64,000 bases of DNA, from contig NZ_CANMIW010000004.1 of assembly GCF_947498005.1 (NCBI RefSeq), forward strand, positions 310,001 through 374,000. Direction: 5' to 3'. This document shows positions 23,648 through 32,187 of this stretch, piece by piece; within the stretch, counting starts at the first letter, position 1, and each line of letters opens with the position of its first letter. The notes under the pieces were generated by a model that was not told where the DNA came from, ran no database searches, and saw only the letters and a program-made list of their open reading frames with translations. The translations under genes were made by a program, and so were the position numbers. The DNA comes from an uncultured Winogradskyella sp. GTDB lineage: Bacteria; Bacteroidota; Bacteroidia; Flavobacteriales; Flavobacteriaceae.

Positions 23648-25189
23648 TTATAAAGGAATATTACCATGTTTACGCTTAGGCTTAACTATTTCTTTGTTTT
23701 CTAACATGCTAAAGGCCTTTATCAATTTACGTCTTGTGTTTTGAGGTAAAATAACTTCATCTACAAAACCACGTTCTGCAGCGCTGTAAGGATTAGCAAA
23801 GAGTTCTGCATATTCAGCTTCTTTTTCTTTCCACTTAGCATCCTTGTTTTCAGCTTTAGAAATTTCACGCTTAAAGATGATTTCGGCAGCACCTTTAGCA
23901 CCCATTACAGCAATTTCAGCATTTGGCCAAGCAAAATTCATATCTGCTCCAATGTGTTTAGAGTTCATTACATCGTAAGCCCCTCCATAAGCTTTTCTTG
24001 TGATTACGGTAATTCTTGGCACTGTAGCTTCACTAAATGCATATAATAATTTTGCACCATTAACAATAATACCATTCCACTCTTGGTCAGTGCCAGGCAA
24101 AAATCCAGGGACATCTTCTAAAACTAAAAGAGGAATATTAAAACAATCACAAAAACGAACAAATCGAGCCGCTTTTTTAGAACTATTGACATCTAAAACA
24201 CCTGCTAAAAACATAGGTTGATTAGCAATTACACCAACACTTTTTCCACCCAATCGTGCAAAACCTACAATGATATTTTCGGCATAATTTTTATGGATTT
24301 CATAAAAAGAATTTTCATCAATAATACCTTCAATGACGTTATGCATGTCGTAAGGTTTATTTGGATTCTCAGGAACTATGGATGATAATACATCTCTAAT
24401 TTCGTCTTTAAGTTCAAAAGGAATATCATCTGCTTTTTGTTTATTACTTTGTGGTAAATAGCTCAATAACATTTTAAGGTCTTCTAAACATTCTACATCA
24501 TTAGATGATGTTTTATGTGCCACACCAGATTTTGAGGAATGCACACTGGCACCTCCTAATTCTTCACTAGTCACTTCTTCATTGGTTACTGTTTTTACAA
24601 CATTTGGCCCAGTAACAAACATATAACTTGTGTCCTCTACCATTAGTGTAAAATCCGTCATGGCAGGTGAGTAAACGGCTCCACCAGCACAAGGACCCAT
24701 TATGGCAGAAATCTGAGGAATAACACCAGAAGCTTGAACATTTCTGTAAAATATATCTGCATAACCACCTAATGAACGTACACCTTCTTGAATTCGTGCG
24801 CCTCCAGAATCGTTAAGTCCAATAATAGGAGCACCAACGTTAACAGCCATATCCATAATTTTACAGATTTTTTCGGCATGTGTTTCAGATAAAGAACCTC
24901 CAAAAACGGTAAAATCTTGTGCAAAAACATAAATTAATTTTCCATTGACTGTGCCATAACCAGTAACAACACCATCACCATAAAATTGTTGGTCAGCCAT
25001 GCCAAAGTCTTTAGTTCTGTGTGTCACTAAAGCGCCTATTTCTTCAAAAGAGCCTTCATCTAAAAGATACATAACGCGCTCTCTTGCTGTTAACTTTTTC
25101 TTTTGATGTTGTTTGTCTATTCTGGCCTGTCCGCCTCCTAATTTGGCTAAGGCTAATTTATCGTTTAATGTTTTTATTTTGTTGTCCAT
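23648..25189 (-). CDS. Acyl-CoA carboxylase, carboxyltransferase subunit (propionyl-CoA carboxylase beta type)
   Basis: 513 aa with both crotonase-like halves of a biotin-dependent carboxyltransferase. The acyl-CoA and biotin oxyanion glycines are visible in [12 protein letters not shown] and [12 protein letters not shown] (first half), and in [13 protein letters not shown] and [13 protein letters not shown] (second half). It ends in RKHGNIPL, typical of PccB-like proteins. It transfers CO2 from biotin to an acyl-CoA, probably propionyl-CoA or 3-methylcrotonyl-type substrates. The ATG at 25189 is used; an upstream ATG at 25225 would translate part of a dispersed repeat (25202-25227). It is the last gene of the BCCP-BC-CT group. 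Confidence 0.92.
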   Translation of the reverse strand: MDNKIKTLNDKLALAKLGGGQARIDKQHQKKKLTARERVMYLLDEGSFEEIGALVTHRTKDFGMADQQFYGDGVVTGYGTVNGKLIYVFAQDFTVFGGSLSETHAEKICKIMDMAVNVGAPIIGLNDSGGARIQEGVRSLGGYADIFYRNVQASGVIPQISAIMGPCAGGAVYSPAMTDFTLMVEDTSYMFVTGPNVVKTVTNEEVTSEELGGASVHSSKSGVAHKTSSNDVECLEDLKMLLSYLPQSNKQKADDIPFELKDEIRDVLSSIVPENPNKPYDMHNVIEGIIDENSFYEIHKNYAENIIVGFARLGGKSVGVIANQPMFLAGVLDVNSSKKAARFVRFCDCFNIPLLVLEDVPGFLPGTDQEWNGIIVNGAKLLYAFSEATVPRITVITRKAYGGAYDVMNSKHIGADMNFAWPNAEIAVMGAKGAAEIIFKREISKAENKDAKWKEKEAEYAELFANPYSAAERGFVDEVILPQNTRRKLIKAFSMLENKEIVKPKRKHGNIPL

Positions 25190-25201
25190 ACTTTGATTGT
25201 T

Positions 25202-25227
25202 CTCGCTAAGTCGCAAAAGGCGCAAAG
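25202..25227 (-). repeat. Dispersed intergenic repeat, GCGCCTTTTGCGACTTAGCG type
   Basis: The minus strand reads CTTTGCGCCTTTTGCGACTT followed by AGCGAG. This has the look of the GCGCCTTTGCG-type repeats found between genes in many Bacteroidota genomes. It lies directly before the carboxyltransferase start codon and contributes an in-frame but probably untranslated extension. Confidence 0.6.
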
Positions 25228-25255
25228 CTGTATGTGTTATTTTTTTGTCAATCTT

Positions 25256-25271
25256 TTCCGAAGCTTCGGAA
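25256..25271. repeat. Perfect 16-base palindrome TTCCGAAGCTTCGGAA
   Basis: A perfect palindrome between two other repeat-like sequences, followed on the plus strand by a run of T eight bases later. It could fold as a hairpin in RNA from either strand or be a protein-binding dyad. It lies in the 165-base gap between the biotin carboxylase and carboxyltransferase genes. Confidence 0.6.
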
Positions 25272-25303
25272 GTTTAAGGTTTTTTTTTAATTGTCTAAAT
25301 TAC

Positions 25304-25327
25304 ATCTCGACTCCGCATGATATGACA
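25304..25327 (+). repeat. Degenerate TCTCGACTCCGC...TGACA repeat
   Basis: Reads ATCTCGACTCCGCATGATAT then GACA. It resembles the TCTCGACTGCGCTCGA-ATGACA repeats common between Bacteroidota genes, but the inner dyad is decayed. Assignment is by recalled consensus, not by a second copy in this window. Confidence 0.45.
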
Positions 25328-25354
25328 GTTGTATCTAAATACTACGACTGAAAA

Positions 25355-26794
25355 CTAACCTGGTATTCGCAATACTTTCTGCTCAGCCAAATAGTGCTTT
25401 AGTGCGATTTTTGCCGCAATTTCTGCTTCAAGTTGATGTTGCTCTTCTAAAAGGCTAGGTGAGTAGTATTTTTTAACAAAATGTGTATCAAAATTTCCAC
25501 TTCTAAAAGCTTCATGTTCGCAAACAAAACGTCCAAAAGGTAATGTTGTTTCTACACCTTTTATATGGAAATTGTCAATGGCTTTTATCATTAACTCAAT
25601 GGCTTCTTCTCTTGTTTTTCCATAGGTTATAAGTTTAGATAACATTGGATCATAATAAATTGGGATATCCATACCTTCTTCAAAACCATTATCTACTCTT
25701 ATATTTTTACCTTCAGGTAATCTGTAAACTTCAAGATTACCGACACTTGGTAGAAAATCATTCATTGGATCTTCTGCATAAACTCTAAGTTCTAGCGCAT
25801 GACCATTGATTTTTAAATCAGCTTGTTTAATGTTTAAATTTTCGCCTCTTGCCACTTTAATTTGAAGTTCTACTAAATCTACATTAGCAATCCATTCTGA
25901 AACAGGATGCTCAACTTGCAATCTTGTATTCATTTCTAAAAAGTAGAAGTTTAGATTTTCATCTAATAGGAACTCTACAGTACCAGCACCAATATAATCA
26001 CAAGATCGCGCAACGTTAATCGCTGCTTGACCCATTTTTTCTCTTAATTCTGGTGTTAAAACAGCAGAAGGTGCTTCCTCAACCACTTTTTGGTGACGAC
26101 GTTGTATAGAGCATTCGCGTTCAAATAAATGAATCACGTTGCCATGCATATCTGCCATAATCTGAATTTCGATATGTCTCGGAGAAGCCACGTACTTTTC
26201 GATAAACACAGATCCATCGCCAAAAGCATTCTTAGCTTCACTTATAGCTCTATCCATTTGTGATTCAAATTCAGCTTCGTTTTCTACAATACGCATACCT
26301 TTTCCACCACCACCAGCTGAAGCTTTAATAAGGATAGGAAAACCAATGTCTTTGGCAATTTTCTTTGCTTCTGGAATGTCAGTTATGGCTTCATCTGTGC
26401 CAGGAACCATAGGAATATAATAAGCCTTAACCGTTTCCTTAGCGGCTAATTTGCTTCCCATCACTTGTATGGCTTTAGAGCGTGGACCAATGAATATAAT
26501 GTTATTGGCTTCGCACAACTCAGCAAACTCAGCATTTTCACTTAAAAATCCATAACCAGGATGAATTGCGTCTACTTGCAATGCTTTTGAAACTTCAATA
26601 ATTTTTTCGCCTCGTAAATACGATTCGTTTGAAGGTGCAGGACCAATACAAACGGCCTGATCTGCAAATTTTACGTGTGGCGAATTTCTATCAGCTTCAG
26701 AAAAAACAGCAACTGTTTTGATGCCCATTTTCTTTGCTGTTTGCATAACACGAATTGCAATTTCGCCTCTATTTGCTACTAATATCTTTTTCAT
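25355..26794 (-). CDS. Biotin carboxylase subunit of an acyl-CoA carboxylase
   Basis: 479 aa starting MKKILVANRGEIAIRVMQ. It has the ATP-grasp glycine loop ASAGGGGKGMRIV near residue 160, the HLFERECSIQRRHQKVVEE segment (about 226-244) that holds the bicarbonate and metal ligands, and EFLLDENLNFYFLEMNTRLQVEHPVSE for catalysis and magnesium. It carboxylates the biotin of BCCP using ATP and bicarbonate. Its C-terminus lacks a fused BCCP, which is encoded separately just upstream. The ATG at 26794 is one base after the BCCP stop; an in-frame TTG at 26803 is less likely. Confidence 0.93.
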   Translation of the reverse strand: MKKILVANRGEIAIRVMQTAKKMGIKTVAVFSEADRNSPHVKFADQAVCIGPAPSNESYLRGEKIIEVSKALQVDAIHPGYGFLSENAEFAELCEANNIIFIGPRSKAIQVMGSKLAAKETVKAYYIPMVPGTDEAITDIPEAKKIAKDIGFPILIKASAGGGGKGMRIVENEAEFESQMDRAISEAKNAFGDGSVFIEKYVASPRHIEIQIMADMHGNVIHLFERECSIQRRHQKVVEEAPSAVLTPELREKMGQAAINVARSCDYIGAGTVEFLLDENLNFYFLEMNTRLQVEHPVSEWIANVDLVELQIKVARGENLNIKQADLKINGHALELRVYAEDPMNDFLPSVGNLEVYRLPEGKNIRVDNGFEEGMDIPIYYDPMLSKLITYGKTREEAIELMIKAIDNFHIKGVETTLPFGRFVCEHEAFRSGNFDTHFVKKYYSPSLLEEQHQLEAEIAAKIALKHYLAEQKVLRIPG

Positions 26795-26795
26795 A

Positions 26796-27272
26796 TTATT
26801 CAAATTCTATTAATAGTGAATTTTTATCGACTGTATTTCCTTCTTCTACCTTTATTGATTTAATAATACCATCGCGAGGTGAGTTAATTACATTTTCCAT
26901 TTTCATAGCTTCAAGGATTAATAAAGGCTCATTTTCTTTTACTGCATCATTAACTTTTACGTTAATTTCTAAAATTAATCCAGGCATTGGTGCTTTAACA
27001 TCATTAATCTTTTTAGCGGCTCCAATCTCAAAACCTAAAGCTTCTATTTGTTGGTCTAAAGCATCATGAATTGTAACATTGTAAGTATTGTTATTAACTT
27101 TTATATTATAGCTCTTCTTGTTGAAATCAGTATCTAATATTTCAGCTTTTATTGTGTAGCTATCTTGAAGAATATGGAAATTGTTCGCAGTAGTTTTAAC
27201 CACATCTAGAGTTTCTAAGCTATCTTTTGATACGTCAAAAGATAGTTTAGAATTGACTTTTATCTTATACAT
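26796..27272 (-). CDS. Biotin carboxyl carrier protein of the acyl-CoA carboxylase
   Basis: 158 aa. The C-terminal 75 residues form the biotinyl domain with the lysine motif EAMKMEN near residue 123, preceded by the conserved VKAPMPGLI. The N-terminal half (residues 1-80) is a beta-rich region like the BT domain that links BC and CT in propionyl-CoA carboxylases, which supports a PCC-type rather than ACC-type complex. First gene of the three-gene group; the biotin carboxylase start is one base after its stop. Confidence 0.9.
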   Translation of the reverse strand: MYKIKVNSKLSFDVSKDSLETLDVVKTTANNFHILQDSYTIKAEILDTDFNKKSYNIKVNNNTYNVTIHDALDQQIEALGFEIGAAKKINDVKAPMPGLILEINVKVNDAVKENEPLLILEAMKMENVINSPRDGIIKSIKVEEGNTVDKNSLLIEFE

Positions 27273-27355
27273 AAAAATGATTTTATTGCGCGATTGTTAA
27301 TTTAAAGCTTAATCGACTGCAAAATAAAAAAATATTAAGTGATATTTTACGAAAT

Positions 27356-28033
27356 CTATAAAGATTTGAACTGAGAATCGTCCTGATGCTTTTTTATCGC
27401 TTTACGTGCTAAAACAATTCCAATAATTAAAGACACAAATGCACCTGTAGAAATCCCTGGAATAAAATTGATGAATAAGAAGAAGTCATAAGCACCATGA
27501 AAAAGAGTTGCCAATAAAAGACCAGTTAAATTTAAGACTAATCTGTTGTTAGAAAATTTTGCTTTTCCCATAAAATAGCCCATCAACACACCAAAAATAG
27601 CATGAGCAGGAACGGCAGTGAAAGCACGCATAATAGCTGTTTGGTATCCACCATCGATGACGTACATTATGTTTTCAGTGCAGGCAAAGCCCATAGAAAC
27701 CATAACGGCATATATGATACCATCGTATGGTTCGTTAAAGGCTGCTTTTGGTTGTGTGTAGTATTTTACAATAACGTATTTGCTAAATTCTTCAGTTAAA
27801 GCAACGACTATAAATGCCTGAATAAATTGTTGCCAAATACTGAATTGATCCGTAACAGGAATTAAACGACCTGTGAAAAAGTATATTACAAAAACTAATA
27901 GAACACTAACTATGGCGCCAAATAAAAAATTAGCAATAAGTAACCCTCTCGGTTCTTTTTCATATTTGTCTTGAACATATATGTATAATATGACACTAAA
28001 AACTGGTGCAATGGCGAGTAAAAGTAAATTCAT
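27356..28033 (-). CDS. PrsW-family intramembrane metalloprotease
   Basis: 225 aa with about seven membrane helices. Putative catalytic motifs are ALTEEFSKYVIVKYY near residue 80 (EExxK), GFACTENIMYV near residue 115 (ExxxN), VPAHAIFGVLMGYF near residue 143 and LFHGAYDFFLF near residue 187 (H and D). PrsW cuts anti-sigma factors in Bacillus; the wider CPBP-like clan also includes prenyl-protein proteases. The target here is unknown. It is 2 bases from the NUDIX gene and shares its direction, so cotranscription is likely. Confidence 0.88.
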   Translation of the reverse strand: MNLLLLAIAPVFSVILYIYVQDKYEKEPRGLLIANFLFGAIVSVLLVFVIYFFTGRLIPVTDQFSIWQQFIQAFIVVALTEEFSKYVIVKYYTQPKAAFNEPYDGIIYAVMVSMGFACTENIMYVIDGGYQTAIMRAFTAVPAHAIFGVLMGYFMGKAKFSNNRLVLNLTGLLLATLFHGAYDFFLFINFIPGISTGAFVSLIIGIVLARKAIKKHQDDSQFKSL

Positions 28034-28035
28034 TA

Positions 28036-28587
28036 TTAATTATTTTCTTTTATAGTTTTTAATATGAATTTGTAATAATCTGTATTACTAGTTACAAAAT
28101 GCGAATTGGTTTCACTGTGTTTTAATAAGGATTTAAAGGCCTTGAAAGTAACCAATTTAACCGCTTCAACTTCCTCTTCTTGAATAGTAAGTTGATCTAA
28201 GTCTGTCTGTAATTTTGCAATAAAAACTTGATGAAATTCATTATCTTGAATTTTACCTTCTGCATAACTGGATTCATGCAGAAAAACACCAATATGTTTT
28301 AAATCTTTGGTTTCTAAATCTAATCCAATTTCTTCTTTAGTTTCGCGTACAGCCGCTTCAGTAAAAGATTCGCCAGCGTCAATATGTCCTGCAACAGATA
28401 CGTCCCAAAGCAAAGGAAAAATGGCTTTCTTGTGAGACCGTTGTTGTAATAATATTTTTCCATTAGACGTATATAACCATAAGTGAATGGTGTTGTGATA
28501 CAAACCATAGGCATGAGCTTCAGATTTTAAAGCTGTTTTACCAGTTGGTTTACCATGTTTGTCAACGATGTCTATAATTTCATCCAT
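28036..28587 (-). CDS. NUDIX hydrolase, isopentenyl-diphosphate-isomerase-like
   Basis: 183 aa with a complete NUDIX box GHIDAGESFTEAAVRETKEEIG beginning near residue 67 (GX5EX7REUXEEXGU). The N-terminal DKHGKPTGKTALKSEAHAYG and HNTIHLWLYTSNGKILLQ segments place it in the IDI/YfcD-like branch. Such proteins either isomerise IPP or hydrolyse nucleotide-diphosphate compounds; the IDI active-site cysteine is not evident, so hydrolase is more likely. The PrsW gene follows 2 bases downstream. Confidence 0.88.
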   Translation of the reverse strand: MDEIIDIVDKHGKPTGKTALKSEAHAYGLYHNTIHLWLYTSNGKILLQQRSHKKAIFPLLWDVSVAGHIDAGESFTEAAVRETKEEIGLDLETKDLKHIGVFLHESSYAEGKIQDNEFHQVFIAKLQTDLDQLTIQEEEVEAVKLVTFKAFKSLLKHSETNSHFVTSNTDYYKFILKTIKENN

Positions 28588-28596
28588 AGTTGTAAG

Positions 28597-28631
28597 AAGA
28601 CCTCAAAGATTTCGGAAACCTTTGAGGTCTT
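28597..28631. repeat. Long palindromic repeat AAGACCTCAAAG ... CTTTGAGGTCTT
   Basis: Arms of 12 bases match perfectly around an 11-base spacer that itself can fold (TTT-CGG-AAA). Repeats of the form GACCTCAAAGGTTTTGAAACCTTTGAGGTC are common between Bacteroidota genes. It sits between the M42 peptidase gene end and the NUDIX start, so it could also serve as a terminator for the peptidase transcript. Confidence 0.75.
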
Positions 28632-28642
28632 TAAAATTATTA

Positions 28643-28663
28643 GCCTGCCAAAGCTAGCTTGGC
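28643..28663. repeat. Second near-palindrome, GCCAAAGCTAGCTTGGC
   Basis: A near-perfect palindrome (one unmatched A) just after the first repeat and 4 bases before the peptidase stop. Together they fill almost the whole gap between the two genes. Function unknown. Confidence 0.5.
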
Positions 28664-28666
28664 TAG

Positions 28667-29755
28667 TTATTTGAAGTAACTAAATGTTTCTCCGTCTTCT
28701 ATCTTTAATAATGTTTCGTATATTAATTTAATTACATTTTCTACATCATCTCTATGCACCATTTCTACAGTAGTATGCATATAGCGTAATGGTAAAGAAA
28801 TTAATGCAGACGCAACACCTCCATTACTATAAGCAAAGGCGTCTGTATCAGTACCAGTTGCTCTAGATAAAGCAGCACGTTGAAAAGGTATTTTCTTCTC
28901 TTCTGCAGTCTCTGTTATTAAATCACGTAATTTTTGTTGCACAGCAGGTGCATATGCTACAACAGGACCTTTACCAATTTCGGCATAGCCTTGTACCTTT
29001 TGGTCTATCATTGGTGTTGTTGTATCATGAGTTACATCAGTAACAATAGCAACGTTTGGTTTAATGGTTTGTGTAATCATTTCGGCACCACGTAAACCAA
29101 TTTCTTCTTGTACAGAATTAGTAATGTATAAACCAAATGGTAATTTCTTTTTGTTTTCTTTTAGTAAACGAGCGACTTCTGCAATCATAAACCCACCCAT
29201 TCTATTATCTAAAGCACGACAAACAAATTTGTCTTTGTTTAAGATATGAAATTCATCTGGATACGTAATTACACAACCAACATGAACACCCATTTTTTCA
29301 ACTTCGTCCTTGTCTTTTGCTCCAATATCAATACAAATATTATCTGGTTTTGGCGCTTGTTCTTTTGCTTTACTTCTGGTATGGATCGCTGGCCAACCAA
29401 AAACACCTTTAACAATACCGTTTTTAGTGTGGATATTTACAATTTTACTTGGCGCAATTTGGTGATCACTACCACCATTTCTAATTACGTACAATAATCC
29501 GTTGTCTGAAATATAATTAACATACCAAGAAATTTCATCTGCATGTCCTTCGATGACAACTTTGTATTTTGCTTTTGGATTAACAACTGCAACTGCAGAA
29601 CCGTAGGTGTCCGTAATGAATTCATCTACATAAGGTTTAAGATAATCCATCCATATTTTTTGTCCTTCCCACTCATATCCTGTAGGTGACGCATTATTTA
29701 AATATTTCTCTAAAAAGTCCAAAGACTTTTTGTTCAATAATTGTTTTTTAGCCAT
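28667..29755 (-). CDS. M42-family metallopeptidase (glutamyl/deblocking aminopeptidase type)
   Basis: 362 aa cytoplasmic peptidase. Metal ligands fit the M42 pattern: IEGHADEISWYV (His/Asp, about residue 70), CRALDNRMGGFM (Asp, about 184), TNSVQEEIGLRGA (Glu-Glu, about 217), VTDVTHDTTTP (Asp, about 240), and a late HTTVEMVHRDD (His, about 333). Such enzymes form large tetrahedral complexes that trim peptides. Family members are sometimes labelled endoglucanase M, which the sequence does not support. It is divergent from the DUF4294 gene. Confidence 0.92.
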   Translation of the reverse strand: MAKKQLLNKKSLDFLEKYLNNASPTGYEWEGQKIWMDYLKPYVDEFITDTYGSAVAVVNPKAKYKVVIEGHADEISWYVNYISDNGLLYVIRNGGSDHQIAPSKIVNIHTKNGIVKGVFGWPAIHTRSKAKEQAPKPDNICIDIGAKDKDEVEKMGVHVGCVITYPDEFHILNKDKFVCRALDNRMGGFMIAEVARLLKENKKKLPFGLYITNSVQEEIGLRGAEMITQTIKPNVAIVTDVTHDTTTPMIDQKVQGYAEIGKGPVVAYAPAVQQKLRDLITETAEEKKIPFQRAALSRATGTDTDAFAYSNGGVASALISLPLRYMHTTVEMVHRDDVENVIKLIYETLLKIEDGETFSYFK

Positions 29756-29880
29756 TAGTTTTAATTTTCCTTAAAAATAATAATATTAATACGAATTTAG
29801 GGTTATAGACTATAAATATTACTAATTTTGAATATGTATAAAACTAGTATTTTGGTATGGTTTTAGCTTTAAAGAAATTA

Positions 29881-30600
29881 ATGAAGAATTTTATTTACAT
29901 AGCGATGTTTTTTTCTGCCGTATTATCTGCGCAAGAAACACCTGTGGAGCAAGAGCAAGATTCTACAGAAGTTCAATACATGATTATTGAAGGAGATTCT
30001 ATACCGGTTACTGCTGTTGAGTTAAACGAAGTTTTGGTGCTGCCCAACTTAAAATTCGATAATAAAGCTGCTAGAATTAGATACATCATTTTAAGACGAA
30101 AAACACTCAAAGTTTATCCGTACGCTAAGTTGGCGGCTGAGCGTTTAGAAGCATTACAAGAGCGCTTAGACCAACTTGAACGTAAAAGAGATAAGAAGAA
30201 ATATGCCAAAGTAATACAGAAGTATATTGAAGATGAATTCTCAGCAGAATTAAAGAAGTTAACTAAAACAGAAGGTCAGATTTTAGTAAAACTAATTCAT
30301 AGACAAACAGGTAAAACTACGTTTGAATTAATAAAGGAATTACGAAGTGGTTGGCGTGCCTTTTGGTTTAATAGTACAGCGAGTTTATTTGATATTTCTT
30401 TAAAAAAAGAGTTCAGTCCTATAAATGAAGAAGAAGATTATTTAATAGAAGATATTCTGCAACGTGCATTTCAAAACGAAAGATTAAAACGACAAGAACC
30501 TGCATTTGATATAGATTTTTATGCTTGTGTATCCAAATGGTCCAAAGGGAAAAAAGTGAAGCGTATAAAATATAACGTTGAAGATGCGAAGCCAAACTAA
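29881..30600 (+). CDS. DUF4294 exported protein
   Basis: 239 aa with a signal peptide (MKNFIYIAMFFSAVLSAQ) from the ATG at 29881; the TTG/ATG further upstream would lengthen the signal needlessly. The body is highly charged, with the family segment VYPYAKLAAERLEALQERL near residue 80 and ELIKELRSGWRAFWFNSTA near residue 155. The family is restricted to Bacteroidota and has no known function; the region of about residues 85-125 may form a coiled coil. The PAQR gene start lies inside its last 17 bases, so the two are coupled. Confidence 0.85.
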   Translation: MKNFIYIAMFFSAVLSAQETPVEQEQDSTEVQYMIIEGDSIPVTAVELNEVLVLPNLKFDNKAARIRYIILRRKTLKVYPYAKLAAERLEALQERLDQLERKRDKKKYAKVIQKYIEDEFSAELKKLTKTEGQILVKLIHRQTGKTTFELIKELRSGWRAFWFNSTASLFDISLKKEFSPINEEEDYLIEDILQRAFQNERLKRQEPAFDIDFYACVSKWSKGKKVKRIKYNVEDAKPN

Positions 30601-31210
30601 ACGAGAAGAACAATTAAACACTTGGACGCATGGTTTAGGCGCATTACTAGGTTTAGTTGCTTTAATTCTTTTAATCTTAAAAACCGATAACACACAATCA
30701 TGGCACCTCTTTAGTGTTATTGTATATGGTTTATCTATTATCATTTTATTTTTAGCATCAACGTTCTACCATGCTGTAGAAGACGAAAAGAAGAAACACT
30801 ATTTTAGAATAGTAGATCACGTTAGTATCTATTTACTTATTGCAGGTACTTATACACCAGTTTTGCTTATTTCTTTGACTGATAGTTTGGGTTGGACGCT
30901 CTTTTGGACTGTCTGGGGAATTGCTCTTTTTGGTGTGATTTTAAAACTGTTTTTTACAGGACGATTTGAACTCTTTTCTACCTTACTCTATTTGGTAATG
31001 GGTTGGTTAATTGTTTTTGATTTTTCTAACGTTTCAGAATCCCTTGGTTCTGAAGGTGTTTTATGGTTGTTTGCTGGTGGTTTATTTTATACTGTAGGAA
31101 TTATTTTTTATGCCATTCAAAAAATTCCTTACAATCACGTTATATGGCATTTATTTGTTCTGGCTGGTGCCATTTGTCACTTTATGATGATTTATTTATT
31201 TGTAATCTAA
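30584..31210 (+). CDS. Hemolysin III / PAQR-family membrane protein
   Basis: 208 aa with seven membrane helices. Family motifs are LNTWTHGLGALLG (residues about 9-21), ASTFYHAVED (His, about 60), RIVDHVSIYLLIAGTYTPVL (Asp-His, about 70-90) and YNHVIWHLFVLAGAICHFM (two His near the end), which give the Ser-His-Asp-His-His metal set of the PAQR/CREST fold. Bacterial members are linked to membrane-fluidity or lipid hydrolysis; the haemolysin label is historical. Starts at the ATG inside the 3' end of the DUF4294 gene. Confidence 0.9.
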   Translation: MRSQTKREEQLNTWTHGLGALLGLVALILLILKTDNTQSWHLFSVIVYGLSIIILFLASTFYHAVEDEKKKHYFRIVDHVSIYLLIAGTYTPVLLISLTDSLGWTLFWTVWGIALFGVILKLFFTGRFELFSTLLYLVMGWLIVFDFSNVSESLGSEGVLWLFAGGLFYTVGIIFYAIQKIPYNHVIWHLFVLAGAICHFMMIYLFVI

Positions 31211-31216
31211 GTTGAA

Positions 31217-32002
31217 TTATTGATTGATTTGGTTAAGAATTGTATCAATTTTATCGTGCACATTTCTTAACTCACTATCATAGGCATCAGAATCATAAAG
31301 GATCCGTTTTTTAAATAATTCAAAAGCTTCAAGTCTTAATTTAGAATAGGTCATTAATTTATCGTTTCGCTCAATTAATTCTGGAGGTAAACCTTCAATG
31401 GTATTAGTTTTATTAATAATTTCGATATTTTCCTTCCATTTTGGTATGCTAACCTCGTTGAGTTCTGTGATAAGAGCAGAATTATCTTTTTTATCTATGT
31501 AGTCATAGAATTGCAAAGAGGCTTCTTCATTTTTTGAAAATTGCTCAAATTCAGTTTCATAAGTATCGTACACTTTGTCTGGTAGCGCAAAAAGGATAGC
31601 AAATGTTATAGAAGTAATTAATATTAATGCAAGAAACCCTATTCCTACGGCTCGCCAACTAGAATAGAATTCGTTGTTTTTTTCTAAATGATTATTTAAA
31701 ATGTTACCATGAATTTTCTCTACGATTAAATAAATGATTCCTGTGTAAACTGCAGGAATAATCATTCTAGGGATTTTATCTACTATATATTCTGGCAAAG
31801 TAAACATGCTTCCAAAAATGATAATGGTAACTATTATAGACAGGATTAACGTTTTGTTTCCTTTTTCAGGTTCATTTAAAGCTTTATAGTTTTGATTTAT
31901 AAGATAACCAGCAGCCAAAGGGCTACCAATGAAACTTGCAATTCCGATTGATCTTTGAGAGTATAATTTTAAATGTTCAGTAGGATTATTATTGTCGCTC
32001 AT
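31217..32002 (-). CDS. Hypothetical membrane protein
   Basis: 261 aa. Four hydrophobic segments occur in the first 140 residues (near 15-35, 50-70, 80-98 and 118-140), followed by a soluble helical domain of about 120 residues (FDEFEQFSKNEEAS-like charged helices, ending RNVHDKIDTILNQINQ). I do not recognise the family. It abuts the convergent PAQR gene with 6 bases between stops and has no same-strand neighbour within 180 bases. Confidence 0.65.
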   Translation of the reverse strand: MSDNNNPTEHLKLYSQRSIGIASFIGSPLAAGYLINQNYKALNEPEKGNKTLILSIIVTIIIFGSMFTLPEYIVDKIPRMIIPAVYTGIIYLIVEKIHGNILNNHLEKNNEFYSSWRAVGIGFLALILITSITFAILFALPDKVYDTYETEFEQFSKNEEASLQFYDYIDKKDNSALITELNEVSIPKWKENIEIINKTNTIEGLPPELIERNDKLMTYSKLRLEAFELFKKRILYDSDAYDSELRNVHDKIDTILNQINQ

Positions 32003-32187
32003 TTTTAGGGTTTATGCGTTTTGAATTTTAAAATTTTGTATGCCAATCCAATTGGAGATACGATAGCAATCAAAACTATATTTTAGTAAATTAAACTATA
32101 AAAAGTGAATTATAAAAGACGAAACCTTCAAATTAATAATAATTCCTAAAGTAAATTTGTAATGTAAACTAGGTATTTTATTTTAAA

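Noticed and set aside
24000..24221. Plus-strand ORF over the carboxyltransferase gene
   Set aside because: Antisense shadow of a strongly conserved gene.
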